Of a stretch of 64,000 bases of DNA, positions 25,212 to 35,493 are shown in pieces. The stretch is from Pedobacter yonginensis (lineage in GTDB: Bacteria > Bacteroidota > Bacteroidia > Sphingobacteriales > Sphingobacteriaceae). Under the pieces are notes generated by a model. It saw only the letters and a list, made by a program, of their open reading frames with translations. It did no database searches and was not told the DNA's origin. The stretch spans positions 62,001 to 126,000 of the forward strand of contig NZ_QGNZ01000001.1 of the NCBI RefSeq assembly GCF_003173595.1, given 5' to 3'. Position 1 is the stretch's first letter. Each line of letters starts with the position of its first letter. Position numbers and translations under genes: made by a program.

Positions 25212-26893
25212 TGAAAAAGCAGCCCAAATGGATTAATTTGACATTGGTTTTGGCCGTGTTAATCGCTTTGAATTTAGCCGGACAATTTTTTTACCACCGT
25301 TTTGATTTTACAGCAGATAAGCGTTTTTCTTTAAGCGATAAAACGAAAACCATCCTGCAAAGGAACGACAAACCAATTATCATAACGGTATTTTTAGACG
25401 GACAATTACCACCTGCATTTAAACGTTTACAAGCTGCGGTTAAAGATTTGCTGGCTGATTATAGGGCCTATTCAAAAGCTGAAATCAAAGTGGTTTTCGT
25501 TGATCCAATTGCAGGCTTAAATCAGGCCGATCAAGACACCGTCATTAATAATCTGTATCAGCAAGGTATTGAAGCCACAAACATCAGCGTGAAAACCGAA
25601 TCAGGCTTAACGCAAAAATTGGTGTTTCCAATGGCCATGATGGAAAGTGGTGGCAAACAACTTCCTATAAAGTTATTTCAAAATTTAGAGGCTGGAGCAG
25701 GTTACGAAGACAATTTTAATCGGTCTATCGAAAACCTCGAATATACATTTACCTCCAGCTTGAAAAAAATTATCAGTGGCGAAAATCCGAGGATTGGTTT
25801 TACAGAATCGAATGGGGAATTATCTGATTTACAGCTTTATGATGCTCGATTTATCCTTTCTAGCAGTTACGAAGTTGGTCGCGTGGATTTGAATACCATA
25901 GAGAAGGATGGTTTAGATAAGATTAAACTGCTCATTATAGCCAAACCCAAAAAACCTTTCACTGAAACCGAAAAGTATAAAATTAACTACTTTGTTATGA
26001 ATGGTGGGCGAGTGGTATGGACGATCGATCAAGTGCATGCAGAGTTGGATAGCCTAAAGGGTAGAAATGGGCAAATGGTATCCAACAATAATTTAAATTT
26101 GGATGACATGCTCTTTATGTATGGCGCCCGTATAAATTACAATGTAATCGCCGATCGAAATTGTGTTGATATTCCAGTCTCAACAGGCCGTGTGGCTGGC
26201 CAAAGCCAGATGCAATTGGTGCCATGGCTTTATTATCCAATTTTATTGCCAGATACTGTACACAGCGTGGTAAAAAAACTGGATGACATAAAATCAGAAT
26301 TCCCAAGCACGGTTGATACCATTGGAGTTAAAAATGTAAAAAAATCTTACATCTTAACCACTTCAGCCTTCAATAAAGTATTTAATGTACCAAAACTGTT
26401 TACCTTACAAATGGTTGCTGAAGAACCCGATCCAAAAACCTTTCAAAATCCGCCACAAAATGTTGGATTGATGCTAGAGGGAAGTTTCCCATCTGTATTT
26501 CAAGGGCGACCGTTGCCTGCTGGAATAAAGGAGCCTTTTACACTGGCTTCAAGCAGCAAACCCACAAAAATGATTGTTATTGGCGATGGAGATTTATTTA
26601 AAAACCAAATTGCCGAAAAAGATGGTTCGCCCTTTCCTTTAGGGTTCGACCGTTTTACACAACGCACTTATGGAAATAAAGCGCTATTATTGAACATTGT
26701 AGATTACTTTACCGATGAAGATAACCTCATCGACCTGCGCAATAAGGAAGTTAAAATAAGATTGCTGGATAAGGCAAAGTTGAAGATCGAGAAAACAAAA
26801 TGGCAATTCGTAAATATTGTAGCGCCTATGCTATTGTTAATATTCTTCGCAATTTTTCAACATTATTACCGCAAGTACAAGTACGCTAAATAA
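25208..26893 (+). CDS. gldG: Gliding-motility ABC transporter substrate-binding protein GldG
   Basis: Protein of 561 residues with an N-terminal membrane segment (about 8-26), a long periplasmic domain of the GldG/DUF4350-like type (phrases FDFTADKRFSLSDKT and IGFTESNGELSD), and a second membrane segment near the C-terminus (about 537-553). I take the ATG at 25208, which overlaps the gldF stop; the next codon is also ATG. Upstream codons in the open frame lie inside gldF and are rejected. Confidence 0.92.
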   Translation: MMKKQPKWINLTLVLAVLIALNLAGQFFYHRFDFTADKRFSLSDKTKTILQRNDKPIIITVFLDGQLPPAFKRLQAAVKDLLADYRAYSKAEIKVVFVDPIAGLNQADQDTVINNLYQQGIEATNISVKTESGLTQKLVFPMAMMESGGKQLPIKLFQNLEAGAGYEDNFNRSIENLEYTFTSSLKKIISGENPRIGFTESNGELSDLQLYDARFILSSSYEVGRVDLNTIEKDGLDKIKLLIIAKPKKPFTETEKYKINYFVMNGGRVVWTIDQVHAELDSLKGRNGQMVSNNNLNLDDMLFMYGARINYNVIADRNCVDIPVSTGRVAGQSQMQLVPWLYYPILLPDTVHSVVKKLDDIKSEFPSTVDTIGVKNVKKSYILTTSAFNKVFNVPKLFTLQMVAEEPDPKTFQNPPQNVGLMLEGSFPSVFQGRPLPAGIKEPFTLASSSKPTKMIVIGDGDLFKNQIAEKDGSPFPLGFDRFTQRTYGNKALLLNIVDYFTDEDNLIDLRNKEVKIRLLDKAKLKIEKTKWQFVNIVAPMLLLIFFAIFQHYYRKYKYAK

Positions 26894-26899
26894 TTTTTC

Positions 26900-26907
26900 T
26901 ATTTTTG
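26900..26907 (+). promoter_or_regulatory. -7 box TATTTTTG of dnaN
   Basis: Exact TAnnTTTG match, 19 bases before the dnaN start, so dnaN probably has its own promoter and is not just read through from gldG. Confidence 0.6.
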
Positions 26908-26926
26908 AAGAAGACTAATTGATATC

Positions 26927-28051
26927 ATGAGATTTATTGTATCCACATCAACTTTATTAAAACACCTACAAACTGTTAATGGTGCATCTAGCAGCAGCAC
27001 AGTTTTGCCTATACTTGAAAACTTTTTATTCGAGATTAAAGAAGGTAACTTAACTATTTCTGCTACCGATTTACAAACCAGCATGACCACCTCCTTGGCT
27101 GTAGAATCAAAAGAAGAGGGTAAAGTAGCTGTTCCATCCAAAATCTTATTAGATACTTTAAAAACTTTACCAGATCAACCAATTGCCTTTAATATTGATG
27201 ATGCTACATTTGCAATAGAAATTAGTGCTGGTGATGGTAAATATAAATTGAGTGGAGAAAATGGAGACGATTTTCCTAAAATTCCAGTGGTAGAAAATGC
27301 CTCATCGGTAAATCTACCTGCTTCAGTATTAACCGAAGCCATTACAAAAACAATATTTGCAGTAAGCAACGATGAGCTACGCCCTGCTATGACAGGCGTT
27401 TACTGCCAGTTATCCCCTCAGCACATCACTTTTGTAGCAACAGATGCACACAAATTGGTGCGTTACCGCCGTATGGATAGCAAAGCAGATAAGGCAACAT
27501 CTTTCATCCTGCCTAAAAAAGCATTAACACTTTTAAAAGCAGCTTTGCCATCAACAGATATCAATGTTTCAGTAGATTACAATGCAACAAGCGCTTTCTT
27601 CAAATTTGAGAACATCAACTTGGTGTGCCGTTTAATAGACGAACGCTATCCAGATTATGAGGCAGTAATTCCAACCAACAATCCAAATAAGTTGGTTATC
27701 GATAGAGGATTGTTTTTAAATACCTTACGTCGTGTTGTCATTTTCGCAAATAAAACCACCCATCAGGTACGATTAAAGATAAACGGAAGTGAATTGAATA
27801 TTTCATCAGAAGATTTAGATTTTGCAAATGAAGCTCATGAGCGTTTAAGCTGTCAGTACGATGGTGAAGACCTTGAAATTGGCTTTAATGCAAGATTTTT
27901 GATAGAAATGCTGACTAATTTGAGTGGCGATGAAGTGACCCTAGAATTATCTACTCCAAATAGAGCAGGGCTTTTAATCCCTCAAACCAATGATGAAAAC
28001 GAAGATGTGTTAATGTTGGTAATGCCAGTGATGTTAAATAACAGTTATTAA
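26927..28051 (+). CDS. dnaN: DNA polymerase III sliding clamp (beta subunit)
   Basis: Clamp of 374 residues made of three similar domains of about 120 residues, with the family start MRFIVSTSTLLKHLQTVNG and the C-terminal phrase VLMLVMPVMLNN. It tethers the replicative polymerase to DNA. It is not beside dnaA or an obvious origin here; it follows gldG by 33 bases. A strong terminator lies right after it. Confidence 0.97.
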   Translation: MRFIVSTSTLLKHLQTVNGASSSSTVLPILENFLFEIKEGNLTISATDLQTSMTTSLAVESKEEGKVAVPSKILLDTLKTLPDQPIAFNIDDATFAIEISAGDGKYKLSGENGDDFPKIPVVENASSVNLPASVLTEAITKTIFAVSNDELRPAMTGVYCQLSPQHITFVATDAHKLVRYRRMDSKADKATSFILPKKALTLLKAALPSTDINVSVDYNATSAFFKFENINLVCRLIDERYPDYEAVIPTNNPNKLVIDRGLFLNTLRRVVIFANKTTHQVRLKINGSELNISSEDLDFANEAHERLSCQYDGEDLEIGFNARFLIEMLTNLSGDEVTLELSTPNRAGLLIPQTNDENEDVLMLVMPVMLNNSY

Positions 28052-28083
28052 TCTGTATATTTTCATTAAAAACATAGGAAATG

Positions 28084-28109
28084 GCTTGGTTTTTGACCAA
28101 GCTTTTTTT
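28084..28109 (+). terminator. Intrinsic terminator after dnaN
   Basis: GCTTGGT at 28084-28090 pairs with ACCAAGC at 28096-28102 around a 5-base loop, followed by seven T (28103-28109). Confidence 0.92.
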
Positions 28110-28133
28110 GTAAACTGCCAAATACAACTTCCT

Positions 28134-28817
28134 ATGAAAATCTTTACTAATCTCTCAATCGCTTTCAACACGCTGTTTTTATTGATCATCTGCTCTTTCA
28201 CTTTGGTTTCGTGCAAAAAGCATGATCCTGATGTCGTTGTAAATGGAGCATCGAAAGTTAAAATGATCAATGCTGTTCAAACTGAATTCAATCAGGAAGT
28301 TTATTTTGATGGTGTGAAAGTAACAGCAGCGGCTCTGTCTTTTGGAGAAAGTAGCGATTATTTAAAAGTCAGCTCTGGATCTAGAAACGTTTCATTTAAG
28401 GGAACAAATAACGTTTCCACGCAAGCGCTGATAAACTTTACCCCATCCATCACATACACCACATTTTTGGTTAGCGATAGAAACGGAAATCGGGAGGTGG
28501 TAAGTTATGAGGATAATTTAAGCAACACAGAAACAGGAAAAGCAAAAATTAAACTCATTAATTTAACGCCTAATTTTGCAACGGGTATTAATGTAACCGT
28601 TCAAGGCGGAACACAGTTTGTTAACGGTTTACAATACAAAGAGGCGTCGAATTATTTTAATGTAGATGCTGGAATGAATTTGAGATTTAACGTTGTAGGT
28701 TCTGGAAGTATTAAAACCATTGATGGAACCCTCTTGGAAGCGGGTAAAATTTATACCATTTGGTTCAGTGGAGTTACTGCCGCGACTTTAGAAAATCACA
28801 TCGTGGTAGATAATTAA
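28134..28817 (+). CDS. DUF4397 lipoprotein
   Basis: Lipoprotein of 227 residues when started at the ATG at 28134 (MKIFTNLSIAF). The longer open frame starts inside the dnaN terminator and is rejected. The signal ends in FTLVSC (C near residue 27). The mature part is beta-rich with two DUF4397-like repeats, marked by AKVRxxNA-type openings (SKVKMINAVQ and AKIKLINLTP). These surface lipoproteins are common in Sphingobacteriales; role unknown. A paralogue follows. Confidence 0.8.
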   Translation: MKIFTNLSIAFNTLFLLIICSFTLVSCKKHDPDVVVNGASKVKMINAVQTEFNQEVYFDGVKVTAAALSFGESSDYLKVSSGSRNVSFKGTNNVSTQALINFTPSITYTTFLVSDRNGNREVVSYEDNLSNTETGKAKIKLINLTPNFATGINVTVQGGTQFVNGLQYKEASNYFNVDAGMNLRFNVVGSGSIKTIDGTLLEAGKIYTIWFSGVTAATLENHIVVDN

Positions 28818-28876
28818 TTATTCTAAACTAAAATCCTTCTGCTATCTTTACGTTTTAATGGTATAGCAATTTCTAT

Positions 28877-29581
28877 ATGAAGCATTCAAAATTTTTATTA
28901 CCCATAATCTTATTTGTTTTCTTTGGATCGTTACTATTGAGTTCCTGTATCAAAAATAACAGCAACATTGCTGGGGATGCTAAAATTATTTTCGCTAATT
29001 ATGTGAGTACAGGCTTATCTAAAGATTTCTATTTAGATAGTATAAAATATGGCGCAGGTGTGTCTTATGGATCGAGTTCGGCTTACGTAGTGGTTCCGGT
29101 AAACACCTTTTTGCCCGATGGGCAGACGTATAAATTTGCTGTCAAAGATTTTAATACCAACTCAACATTAAACGGAGCCTTAAGTCAACTGGTGAAAATT
29201 GGCAAGAATTACACTGTTTTTTATACGAAGAACAAAAGTAATCCGGCTGATTCTCTGTTACTTATCCACGAAGATGATTTAAGCCTAGATCCAAACAGAA
29301 CACGATTGTTTATCATCAACCTGGGGTACACCTTGGGATCAAAAGTGGTGATTAGAGATAGTTTAAATACTTTCAACAAAACCTTAGATTATGGTGAAAT
29401 GACAGATTATATCCCTGTAAGGTTTGGTGGCAAAAATAAGATTTATGTTAATTTAGTCGATTCGGCTAATGTGGTTGACACTCTAAGAGCCAATAGTTTT
29501 TCGGTTAATAAGGTGGTTACCATCGTACTTGATGGTAATAGAGATGGCAAGTTGCTGGAACGACTTATCGCTAATAATTAA
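28877..29581 (+). CDS. DUF4397-like lipoprotein, paralogue of the preceding gene
   Basis: Lipoprotein of 234 residues with a signal ending in LLSSC (C near residue 24) and the same layout as its upstream neighbour: an AKIIFANYVSTG opening, then a second module starting TRLFIINLGYT. Identity to the neighbour is low by eye, so the duplication is old. A near-consensus -7 box TATCTTTA lies at 28843-28850. Confidence 0.75.
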   Translation: MKHSKFLLPIILFVFFGSLLLSSCIKNNSNIAGDAKIIFANYVSTGLSKDFYLDSIKYGAGVSYGSSSAYVVVPVNTFLPDGQTYKFAVKDFNTNSTLNGALSQLVKIGKNYTVFYTKNKSNPADSLLLIHEDDLSLDPNRTRLFIINLGYTLGSKVVIRDSLNTFNKTLDYGEMTDYIPVRFGGKNKIYVNLVDSANVVDTLRANSFSVNKVVTIVLDGNRDGKLLERLIANN

Positions 29582-29629
29582 AATTAACATTAATATCTTC
29601 AATTAGTCTATTAATCATTTTCATATTCC

Positions 29630-29637
29630 TATTTTTG
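29630..29637 (+). promoter_or_regulatory. -7 box TATTTTTG of the DedA gene
   Basis: Exact TAnnTTTG match 16 bases before the TTG at 29654. It supports that TTG as the real start because no other in-frame start is near. Confidence 0.6.
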
Positions 29638-29653
29638 CCCAAAATCATACACA

Positions 29654-30337
29654 TTGGAATTACTACAACAGCTTTTAGATTTTATTCTTCATATAGACGT
29701 TCATTTAGCAGAAATTGTTAATGAATATCAAACCTGGACTTACCTCATTTTATTCTTAATTATTTTTGCAGAGACTGGTTTTGTGGTTACTCCATTTCTT
29801 CCCGGCGATTCTTTATTGTTTGCGATGGGTGCATTAATTGCTGGTGAGCATGAAACCGGTTTAAATATTTGGTTTATGCTAATTATCTTGATGGTTGCTG
29901 CAATTTTAGGTAATACGGTTAATTACAAACTGGGCAGTGTGTTAGGCGCTGGTGTTTTTAAAGAGAATAATAAAATTTTGAAGTTAAAATACTACCATCA
30001 ATCGCACGAATTTTTTGAGAAACACGGTGGAAAAGCGATTATGCTAAGTCGTTTTCTTCCAATTTTCAGAACTATCGCTCCATTTGTGGCGGGTATAGCT
30101 AAAATGCCATTCGGACGTTTTACTTATTACAACATCATTGGTGGTGTGACTTGGATTTTTGCCTTGTTGATGGGCGGCTTTTTGTTGGGTCAGATTCCAG
30201 TTATCAAAAACAATTTTGAATTGGTAATCATCTTCATTGCCGTTGTTACCTTTGTGCCAGCGGTTTGGGCAGCTATAAAAAGCAGAATGAAGCCCAAAAA
30301 GATTGAAGAGATGATAGAGGGTGAGGATTCAAAATAA
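29654..30337 (+). CDS. DedA-family membrane protein, TTG start
   Basis: Polytopic protein of 227 residues of the DedA/SNARE-associated family. Marks are ETGFVVTPFLPGDSLLF near residue 41 and the family motif FxRxxPxxR, here SRFLPIFRTIAPFVAG, near residue 137. DedA proteins are polyprenyl-phosphate or phospholipid transporters/flippases of the inner membrane. The TTG start is chosen because the encoded MELLQQLLDFILHID is a normal family start, there is no in-frame ATG before the conserved region, and a promoter box lies just upstream. Confidence 0.9.
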   Translation: MELLQQLLDFILHIDVHLAEIVNEYQTWTYLILFLIIFAETGFVVTPFLPGDSLLFAMGALIAGEHETGLNIWFMLIILMVAAILGNTVNYKLGSVLGAGVFKENNKILKLKYYHQSHEFFEKHGGKAIMLSRFLPIFRTIAPFVAGIAKMPFGRFTYYNIIGGVTWIFALLMGGFLLGQIPVIKNNFELVIIFIAVVTFVPAVWAAIKSRMKPKKIEEMIEGEDSK

Positions 30338-30339
30338 AC

Positions 30340-31296
30340 CTAAATTTCCCTGCCAATAAGCCTTCCTTTTTCTAGTTTTTGATTTAAATCACTTTCGTCA
30401 TCCTGTTCATCTGGTTGAAGATCAGTTTTAATTAAGTTTTTAAGTGTGGGCTGTCCGGCATCAACCCATGCAGAATACCAGTAAGAACCAATTTCTAAAA
30501 TTGCCGAACGCATTTGCCTTTCAACCATCTTATTAAGCGCATCATGGTAGGCCTTGGAGTATGCTAAGGAATATTGCTTAAGCACAGTATTGTTCCGTTC
30601 AGAAAAACTATACTTTTCATCTGAAGGGAATGAGCCACTTAACTTTGCCTCAAAAGTTAGTACGGTATCTACTAAGGAATGGGTGTGTTTGAGTATTTTC
30701 CAAGCCTCTTTCAGCGGATTTTCGATATAAATCGCTTTGCCTACCAAAAAACTATAATTGGTATGAAATAATTCTGGCAAGCGACTTTCCCAAAAAGCAT
30801 GGATGCCAACCTGATTGGTTAATTGCCCATTATGATTAGCTGTGGTGTGCAAAGGAACATGAGCATCGCCAATATAGTGTCCCAAATCTGCCGAATACTT
30901 CAATATCTTGATGGAATCCCTTGTTTTAAAAGCTTTTACCAAATTGAAGTAAGTTCTTTGAATTTGCCAAGGCACAATACCATTCTCATTCAATTTCTTT
31001 TGCGAATACTTATTCAGGGCATCATTCCACCGCTCCGGGATACTGTCTATATCCTTTTCGTAATTTTCTACATCAAGGTAGTGCCGTGGTGCCTCAAGTG
31101 TATCTGCATATCTTCGTTTATCTGGGTCAACGGCATGTTCGGTAATGTACTTGATGTTCTTTTTATAAAAGCCAATCATGCCATTCGGCAAAGTAAAAAT
31201 TGCCAGTTTATTGATGTGTTGATGGGCAAAGAAGCCCCAAGAAGTGCAGAGAAATAAAGGGATGATTAACGCCATTAATATCGTTAATCGTTTCAT
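30340..31296 (-). CDS. Zinc-dependent phospholipase C / S1-P1 nuclease-fold protein
   Basis: Exported protein of 318 residues. It has a signal peptide of about 19 residues and then W-GFFAHQHINKLA, where the mature N-terminal tryptophan and first histidine are typical zinc ligands. Further ligands sit in LGHYIGDAHVPLHTT (HxxxD...H) and GIHAFWE (HxxxE). This pattern is that of the trinuclear-zinc phospholipase C/S1-P1 nuclease superfamily. Whether it acts on lipid or nucleic acid cannot be told. The C-terminus is unusually acidic (DEQDDESD). Confidence 0.85.
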   Translation of the reverse strand: MKRLTILMALIIPLFLCTSWGFFAHQHINKLAIFTLPNGMIGFYKKNIKYITEHAVDPDKRRYADTLEAPRHYLDVENYEKDIDSIPERWNDALNKYSQKKLNENGIVPWQIQRTYFNLVKAFKTRDSIKILKYSADLGHYIGDAHVPLHTTANHNGQLTNQVGIHAFWESRLPELFHTNYSFLVGKAIYIENPLKEAWKILKHTHSLVDTVLTFEAKLSGSFPSDEKYSFSERNNTVLKQYSLAYSKAYHDALNKMVERQMRSAILEIGSYWYSAWVDAGQPTLKNLIKTDLQPDEQDDESDLNQKLEKGRLIGREI

Positions 31297-31363
31297 TGAG
31301 GGCTGGTATTGAGTATTTTATGAGGGCTAGCAATGCCCAGTTCCAAAGCGTGTGCTATACGTT

Positions 31364-31816
31364 TTATACGCCAAATTGGGTTAAATGGTGGTCTAAATGC
31401 TTATAAAACATATTGTTCCATTCGTTTGCAGTCAGTTTTCCAAAAGAATGTGATTCTTTTCCATCAAAATAACTTTCGCCCAATTGTTGTGTTTGGGTTA
31501 GGTGATTAATTAAGCGCGTTTTTTCTTTCTCAAATTCTTTTTCATCGGTAATAATAAATTGCGGAGCAGTTTTGCTATTTTTTGGAAAAGGTTGTTCGCC
31601 CACAACTTTGCTTTTAACAAAGCTTTTTAGAATAAACTTCAACAATGCATTTGGCTTCGGATGAATATCATCATAAACCATTTCGTAGGTAACGTTGCAA
31701 TGTGCCAGCATTTGAGCTACACTCATTTTTCCCCAAAGCGGAGGGGTGGTGGAGCTTAGTTTGTTAATTCTTTCAATAACCTCGTTGGTTACTGAAGGTT
31801 GGAAAATTCTCTTCAT
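31364..31816 (-). CDS. DUF1569 (DinB-like) protein
   Basis: Cytosolic helical protein of 150 residues. Phrases such as WGKMSVAQMLAHCNVTYEMV and YKHLDHHLTQFGV carry the spaced histidines of DinB-like metal sites. DUF1569 members are of unknown function and may be thiol-dependent transferases like other DinB-superfamily proteins. Confidence 0.8.
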   Translation of the reverse strand: MKRIFQPSVTNEVIERINKLSSTTPPLWGKMSVAQMLAHCNVTYEMVYDDIHPKPNALLKFILKSFVKSKVVGEQPFPKNSKTAPQFIITDEKEFEKEKTRLINHLTQTQQLGESYFDGKESHSFGKLTANEWNNMFYKHLDHHLTQFGV

Positions 31817-31921
31817 CTTGAGTTTGATTTAGTTTGTTTGATTGATTTTTGGATGTAAAATTATAAAATTGTTAGACAATAACTATTTGAGTTTTTCTAA
31901 ATTCACGCTAAATTAATTTTT

Positions 31922-32362
31922 ATGGAAATATCTTGCCCAGTATCGGCCGAACGTGTAAATGAGCATGTTGTAAGAATCATTGCTTTTATGGTTGCCTTGA
32001 CTGCAATTTTTTCTATCTTTTTTGATAGTTATTTTCCAATCGTGTTGCTCACATTTGATTTCGCTCTTAGAGCTTTTACCACTGGGAAATTTAGTCCATT
32101 GAAGTTTGTTGCAATACAGGTATCTAAGGCCTTAAATTTAAAGCCGAAAATGACAGATTTAGCACCCAAAAAGTTTGCTGCAACTATGGGCTTTGTTTTT
32201 TGTCTGCTCATTGTAGCCACCTTTATGTTAAGTCTGAATACGGTTTCCTTAATTCTCACCTCGATGCTGACCATTTTCGCCTTGCTGGAAAGTGTATTTG
32301 CGATTTGTTTAGGCTGTTACGTGTATTCTATTTTACAGATCCTTAAAAAAAATAATAGCTAG
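31922..32362 (+). CDS. DUF4395 membrane protein
   Basis: Protein of 146 residues with four membrane segments, two near residues 18-55 and two near 85-140. It has the family opening CPVSAERVNEHVVRIIA and a conserved cysteine near the C-terminal end (AICLGCYVY). DUF4395 proteins are often found near thioredoxin-like proteins, but none is adjacent here. Confidence 0.82.
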   Translation: MEISCPVSAERVNEHVVRIIAFMVALTAIFSIFFDSYFPIVLLTFDFALRAFTTGKFSPLKFVAIQVSKALNLKPKMTDLAPKKFAATMGFVFCLLIVATFMLSLNTVSLILTSMLTIFALLESVFAICLGCYVYSILQILKKNNS

Positions 32363-32406
32363 GTGCTGGACAATGTTTTGTAAGACGCAGAGACATTTAT
32401 GATAAT

Positions 32407-33438
32407 TTATCTGCTTAAAGCCGCTCTAACTTTTGGTGCAATTTGAGTTCCAAATATTTCTATTGATTTCATCATGGCTGAATGTGATGGGCCACCAACG
32501 TCCATGTGAGCAGAAAAACGGGTTAGCCCAAACATATCCTCCATTGCTAGAATTTTGTCGATGGATTCATTAGAATCACCAATTATTAAGGCGCCATTTT
32601 TACCTCTTCCAGCTTCAAATTGGTTAAGCTGATAGGGTGGCCAGCCTCTTGAGCGACCAACTCTGTTCATTTGTGCAGAATACAATGGATAGTAATAATC
32701 TGCAATTTCTTGGCTGTTTTCGCCAAATAATGAATGCATATGCACGCCCACCTCAAACTTATTCATATCATGCCCATAAGCTTGGTACACATCCTTGTAA
32801 TAATCAAAGAGTGGCTTAAACTGCAGGGGTTGCCCCCCGATGATGGCAAACATTACCGGGAGCCCAAGTCGCCCAGCACGTTCTACAGATTCTGGTGTTC
32901 CACCAATTGCAACCCAAATTTTTAAATGATTATTAACTGCACGTGGCAGGATTTCTTGATTGACAAGCTCTGGTCTGAATTTACCTTTCCAACTAATTTT
33001 GGGGCTATTATTTATTTTCAAAAGTAAGGCTAACTTTTCTTCGTAGAGCTCGTCATAATCTTGGAGGTTAAAGCCAAAAAGCGGGAACGATTCAATAAAG
33101 CTTCCACGCCCAGCAATCAGTTCTGCTCGTCCATTTGATAACAAATCTATTGTAGCAAAGCTTTGATATAATTTTACCGGGTCAGACGAACTTAATACAG
33201 AAACGGCGCTGCTTAACTTGATGTTTTTGGTTACAGTTGAGGCGGCTGCTAGAATGATTTCTGGGGCAGAAACTGCATAGTCTGGTCGATGATGTTCGCC
33301 AATCCCATAAAAATCTAAGCCAACTTCATCCATCAGCTTAATTTCTTCAATAATTTCTTGAAGTCTTTGTTGAGCAGGTTGAACTTCACCATTTGCACTG
33401 ATTTGCAAATCTCCAAACATGCCGATCCCTAATTCCAT
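32407..33438 (-). CDS. LLM-class flavin-dependent oxidoreductase
   Basis: Luciferase-like TIM-barrel monooxygenase of 343 residues. It starts MELGIGMFGDLQ and has IGEHHRPDYAVSAPEIILAA, the usual first-third phrase, and ELIAGRGSFIESFPLFG in the middle. It needs reduced FMN (F420 less likely in this phylum). Substrate unknown, and no flavin reductase partner is adjacent. Confidence 0.88.
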   Translation of the reverse strand: MELGIGMFGDLQISANGEVQPAQQRLQEIIEEIKLMDEVGLDFYGIGEHHRPDYAVSAPEIILAAASTVTKNIKLSSAVSVLSSSDPVKLYQSFATIDLLSNGRAELIAGRGSFIESFPLFGFNLQDYDELYEEKLALLLKINNSPKISWKGKFRPELVNQEILPRAVNNHLKIWVAIGGTPESVERAGRLGLPVMFAIIGGQPLQFKPLFDYYKDVYQAYGHDMNKFEVGVHMHSLFGENSQEIADYYYPLYSAQMNRVGRSRGWPPYQLNQFEAGRGKNGALIIGDSNESIDKILAMEDMFGLTRFSAHMDVGGPSHSAMMKSIEIFGTQIAPKVRAALSR

Positions 33439-33636
33439 AGTGTTAAATTTTTTTGATAAAGTTAATCGCTTAGTGCTGAGGAAATTTTGATGTATGGTAA
33501 GAAAAGGCGGAGCAAATCCGACTGATGAATGTTGATTATGTTAGCCATTAATAAGAGAAATCTTTAGCAATATTTTGTAAGGTCACACCCTAATACCCTT
33601 CATATTTGGCCATAGTTACATGTCCTCTACATAGCA

Positions 33637-35493
33637 TCAATCTATCTTCTTACCTTTCATGGCGGTAGAAATAGCTGCATCCATAACACGCTCAGCAAAT
33701 GGTCGTGTAAATTCATTCAGATCGTCAGCTTTCTTCAAAATTGTATCTTTTTCTTGAGCGGCTAGTGCCGTTTTTAAGCCTTCAATATGAACCTTAGTTT
33801 CCGAAATTTCTACTTCGGTTAGGTGTTCAGCATGTTTTTCGATGAAACGTTCGGCGGTGTACAGTAATTGTTCACCTTCACTGCGTGCTTCGATTAGCAT
33901 GCGTTGTTCTACATCGCTTTTAGCATGAGTGATGCTATCAATGAGCATTTTTTCAACGGTATCGTCACTCAAGCCATAGCTTGGGGTGATTTCGATTTCT
34001 TGTTTCACGCCAGAACGAAGTTCTATGGCTTGAACCGTTAAAATGCCATCGGCATTTAGTAGGAAGTTAATATCTACCTTTGGCAAGCCCGCTGGCATCG
34101 CCGGAATTCCTTTTAAATCAAATTCAGCAAGTTTACGGTTCTCTTTCACTAAATCACGTTCGCCTTGATAAACAGAAATTTTCATGTTAATCTGACCATC
34201 AAGAGAGGTGGTATATTGTCGGCCAGCTTTGGTAGGTACTTTACTATTTCTGGCAATAATCACATCCATAAGTCCGCCCATAGTTTCAATGCCAAGAGAA
34301 AGTGGGGTAACATCCAACAGCAAAATATCAGAACGATTTCCAGCCAAAACATCGGCTTGGATGGCTGCACCGAGCGCTACCACTTCATCGGGATTGATAT
34401 TATCCTGAGGCATTTTACCAAAGAAATTTTCTACAGCTTGTTTTACAAAAGGCGTGCGGGTAGATCCGCCAACAAGTATCACTTCATCAATATCTTTTAC
34501 GGTTAAACCAGCATCCACTAAAGCATTTTTACAGGCTGTTATGGTTTCCTGTACTTTTTCTGAAATGAGTTGTTCGAAGGTTTGTTTATCAATGGTGCAC
34601 CAAATTTCTCCAACTTGTTCATTAAACAAGTTTTGCGTCGATAAAGCTTTTTTTGCCGATTCTGCCTTCAGGCGTAAGGTTTGCATCAAAATATTATCTT
34701 CAGCCACCATTGTAAAGCTTAAGCTGTTCTTTTCTATCCAATAATTAAGAATTGCACGGTCGAAATCATCTCCACCCAAATAGGTATTGCCATTTGTAGC
34801 TAAAACTTCGAAAATTCCATTTTGAATTTGAAGTATCGATACATCGAAAGTTCCACCTCCTAAATCGTAAACGGCAATGGTTTTTTGTTGCGTAGGGTCT
34901 AAGCCGATGCCATAGGCCAAACTGGCTGCGGTTGGCTCGTTTACAATGCGCATTACATCTAAGCCCGCAAGTTTTCCGGCATCTCGTGTTGCCTGTCGTT
35001 GACTATCGTTAAAATAAGCAGGTACCGTAATCACCGCCCGGTTAACAGGTGTTTTCAACGCATGTTCTGCTCTTGCTTTTAGTTCTTTTAAAATTTCGGC
35101 AGAAAGTTCGATTGGTGTGTAAAAGCGATTCCCGGCTTGGATTTTCACCAGTGAGTCAGTATCGTCATCAATTATTTTGTATGAAAAAATTTCTTTATGC
35201 TCGGCAACGTCTTTGTACGATCGACCTAATAATCGTTTTACGGAAAAAATGGTATTTGCAGGATCTGTGGTCAAGAATTCTTTGGCCTCATTTCCAACAA
35301 TTGCATCACTCTGTTGATTAAAATAAACCACAGAAGGCACCAAAATGCCTTTTCCGGCATCATTAATAACTTGAGGGTTTTTCTCTGGGTTGATGAAAGC
35401 GACCAGACTATTAGTAGTCCCTAAATCTATCCCAACAATAATTTCTTCTTTTTGTAATGAACCTGTGGCCAGATTGATCGATATTTTTGCCAT
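33637..35493 (-). CDS. hscA: Fe-S cluster assembly chaperone HscA (Hsp70 family)
   Basis: Hsp70 protein of 618 residues. The ATPase domain begins [15 protein letters not shown] near residue 19 and includes [13 protein letters not shown] and [13 protein letters not shown]. The substrate domain has [16 protein letters not shown]. Length, the extra N-terminal segment before the first ATPase strand and the phrase KGIPAMPAG point to HscA, not DnaK. HscA releases Fe-S clusters from IscU with HscB; neither is adjacent here. The -7 box TATTTTTG at 35499-35506 lies 5 bases before the ATG. Confidence 0.85.
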   Translation of the reverse strand: MAKISINLATGSLQKEEIIVGIDLGTTNSLVAFINPEKNPQVINDAGKGILVPSVVYFNQQSDAIVGNEAKEFLTTDPANTIFSVKRLLGRSYKDVAEHKEIFSYKIIDDDTDSLVKIQAGNRFYTPIELSAEILKELKARAEHALKTPVNRAVITVPAYFNDSQRQATRDAGKLAGLDVMRIVNEPTAASLAYGIGLDPTQQKTIAVYDLGGGTFDVSILQIQNGIFEVLATNGNTYLGGDDFDRAILNYWIEKNSLSFTMVAEDNILMQTLRLKAESAKKALSTQNLFNEQVGEIWCTIDKQTFEQLISEKVQETITACKNALVDAGLTVKDIDEVILVGGSTRTPFVKQAVENFFGKMPQDNINPDEVVALGAAIQADVLAGNRSDILLLDVTPLSLGIETMGGLMDVIIARNSKVPTKAGRQYTTSLDGQINMKISVYQGERDLVKENRKLAEFDLKGIPAMPAGLPKVDINFLLNADGILTVQAIELRSGVKQEIEITPSYGLSDDTVEKMLIDSITHAKSDVEQRMLIEARSEGEQLLYTAERFIEKHAEHLTEVEISETKVHIEGLKTALAAQEKDTILKKADDLNEFTRPFAERVMDAAISTAMKGKKID

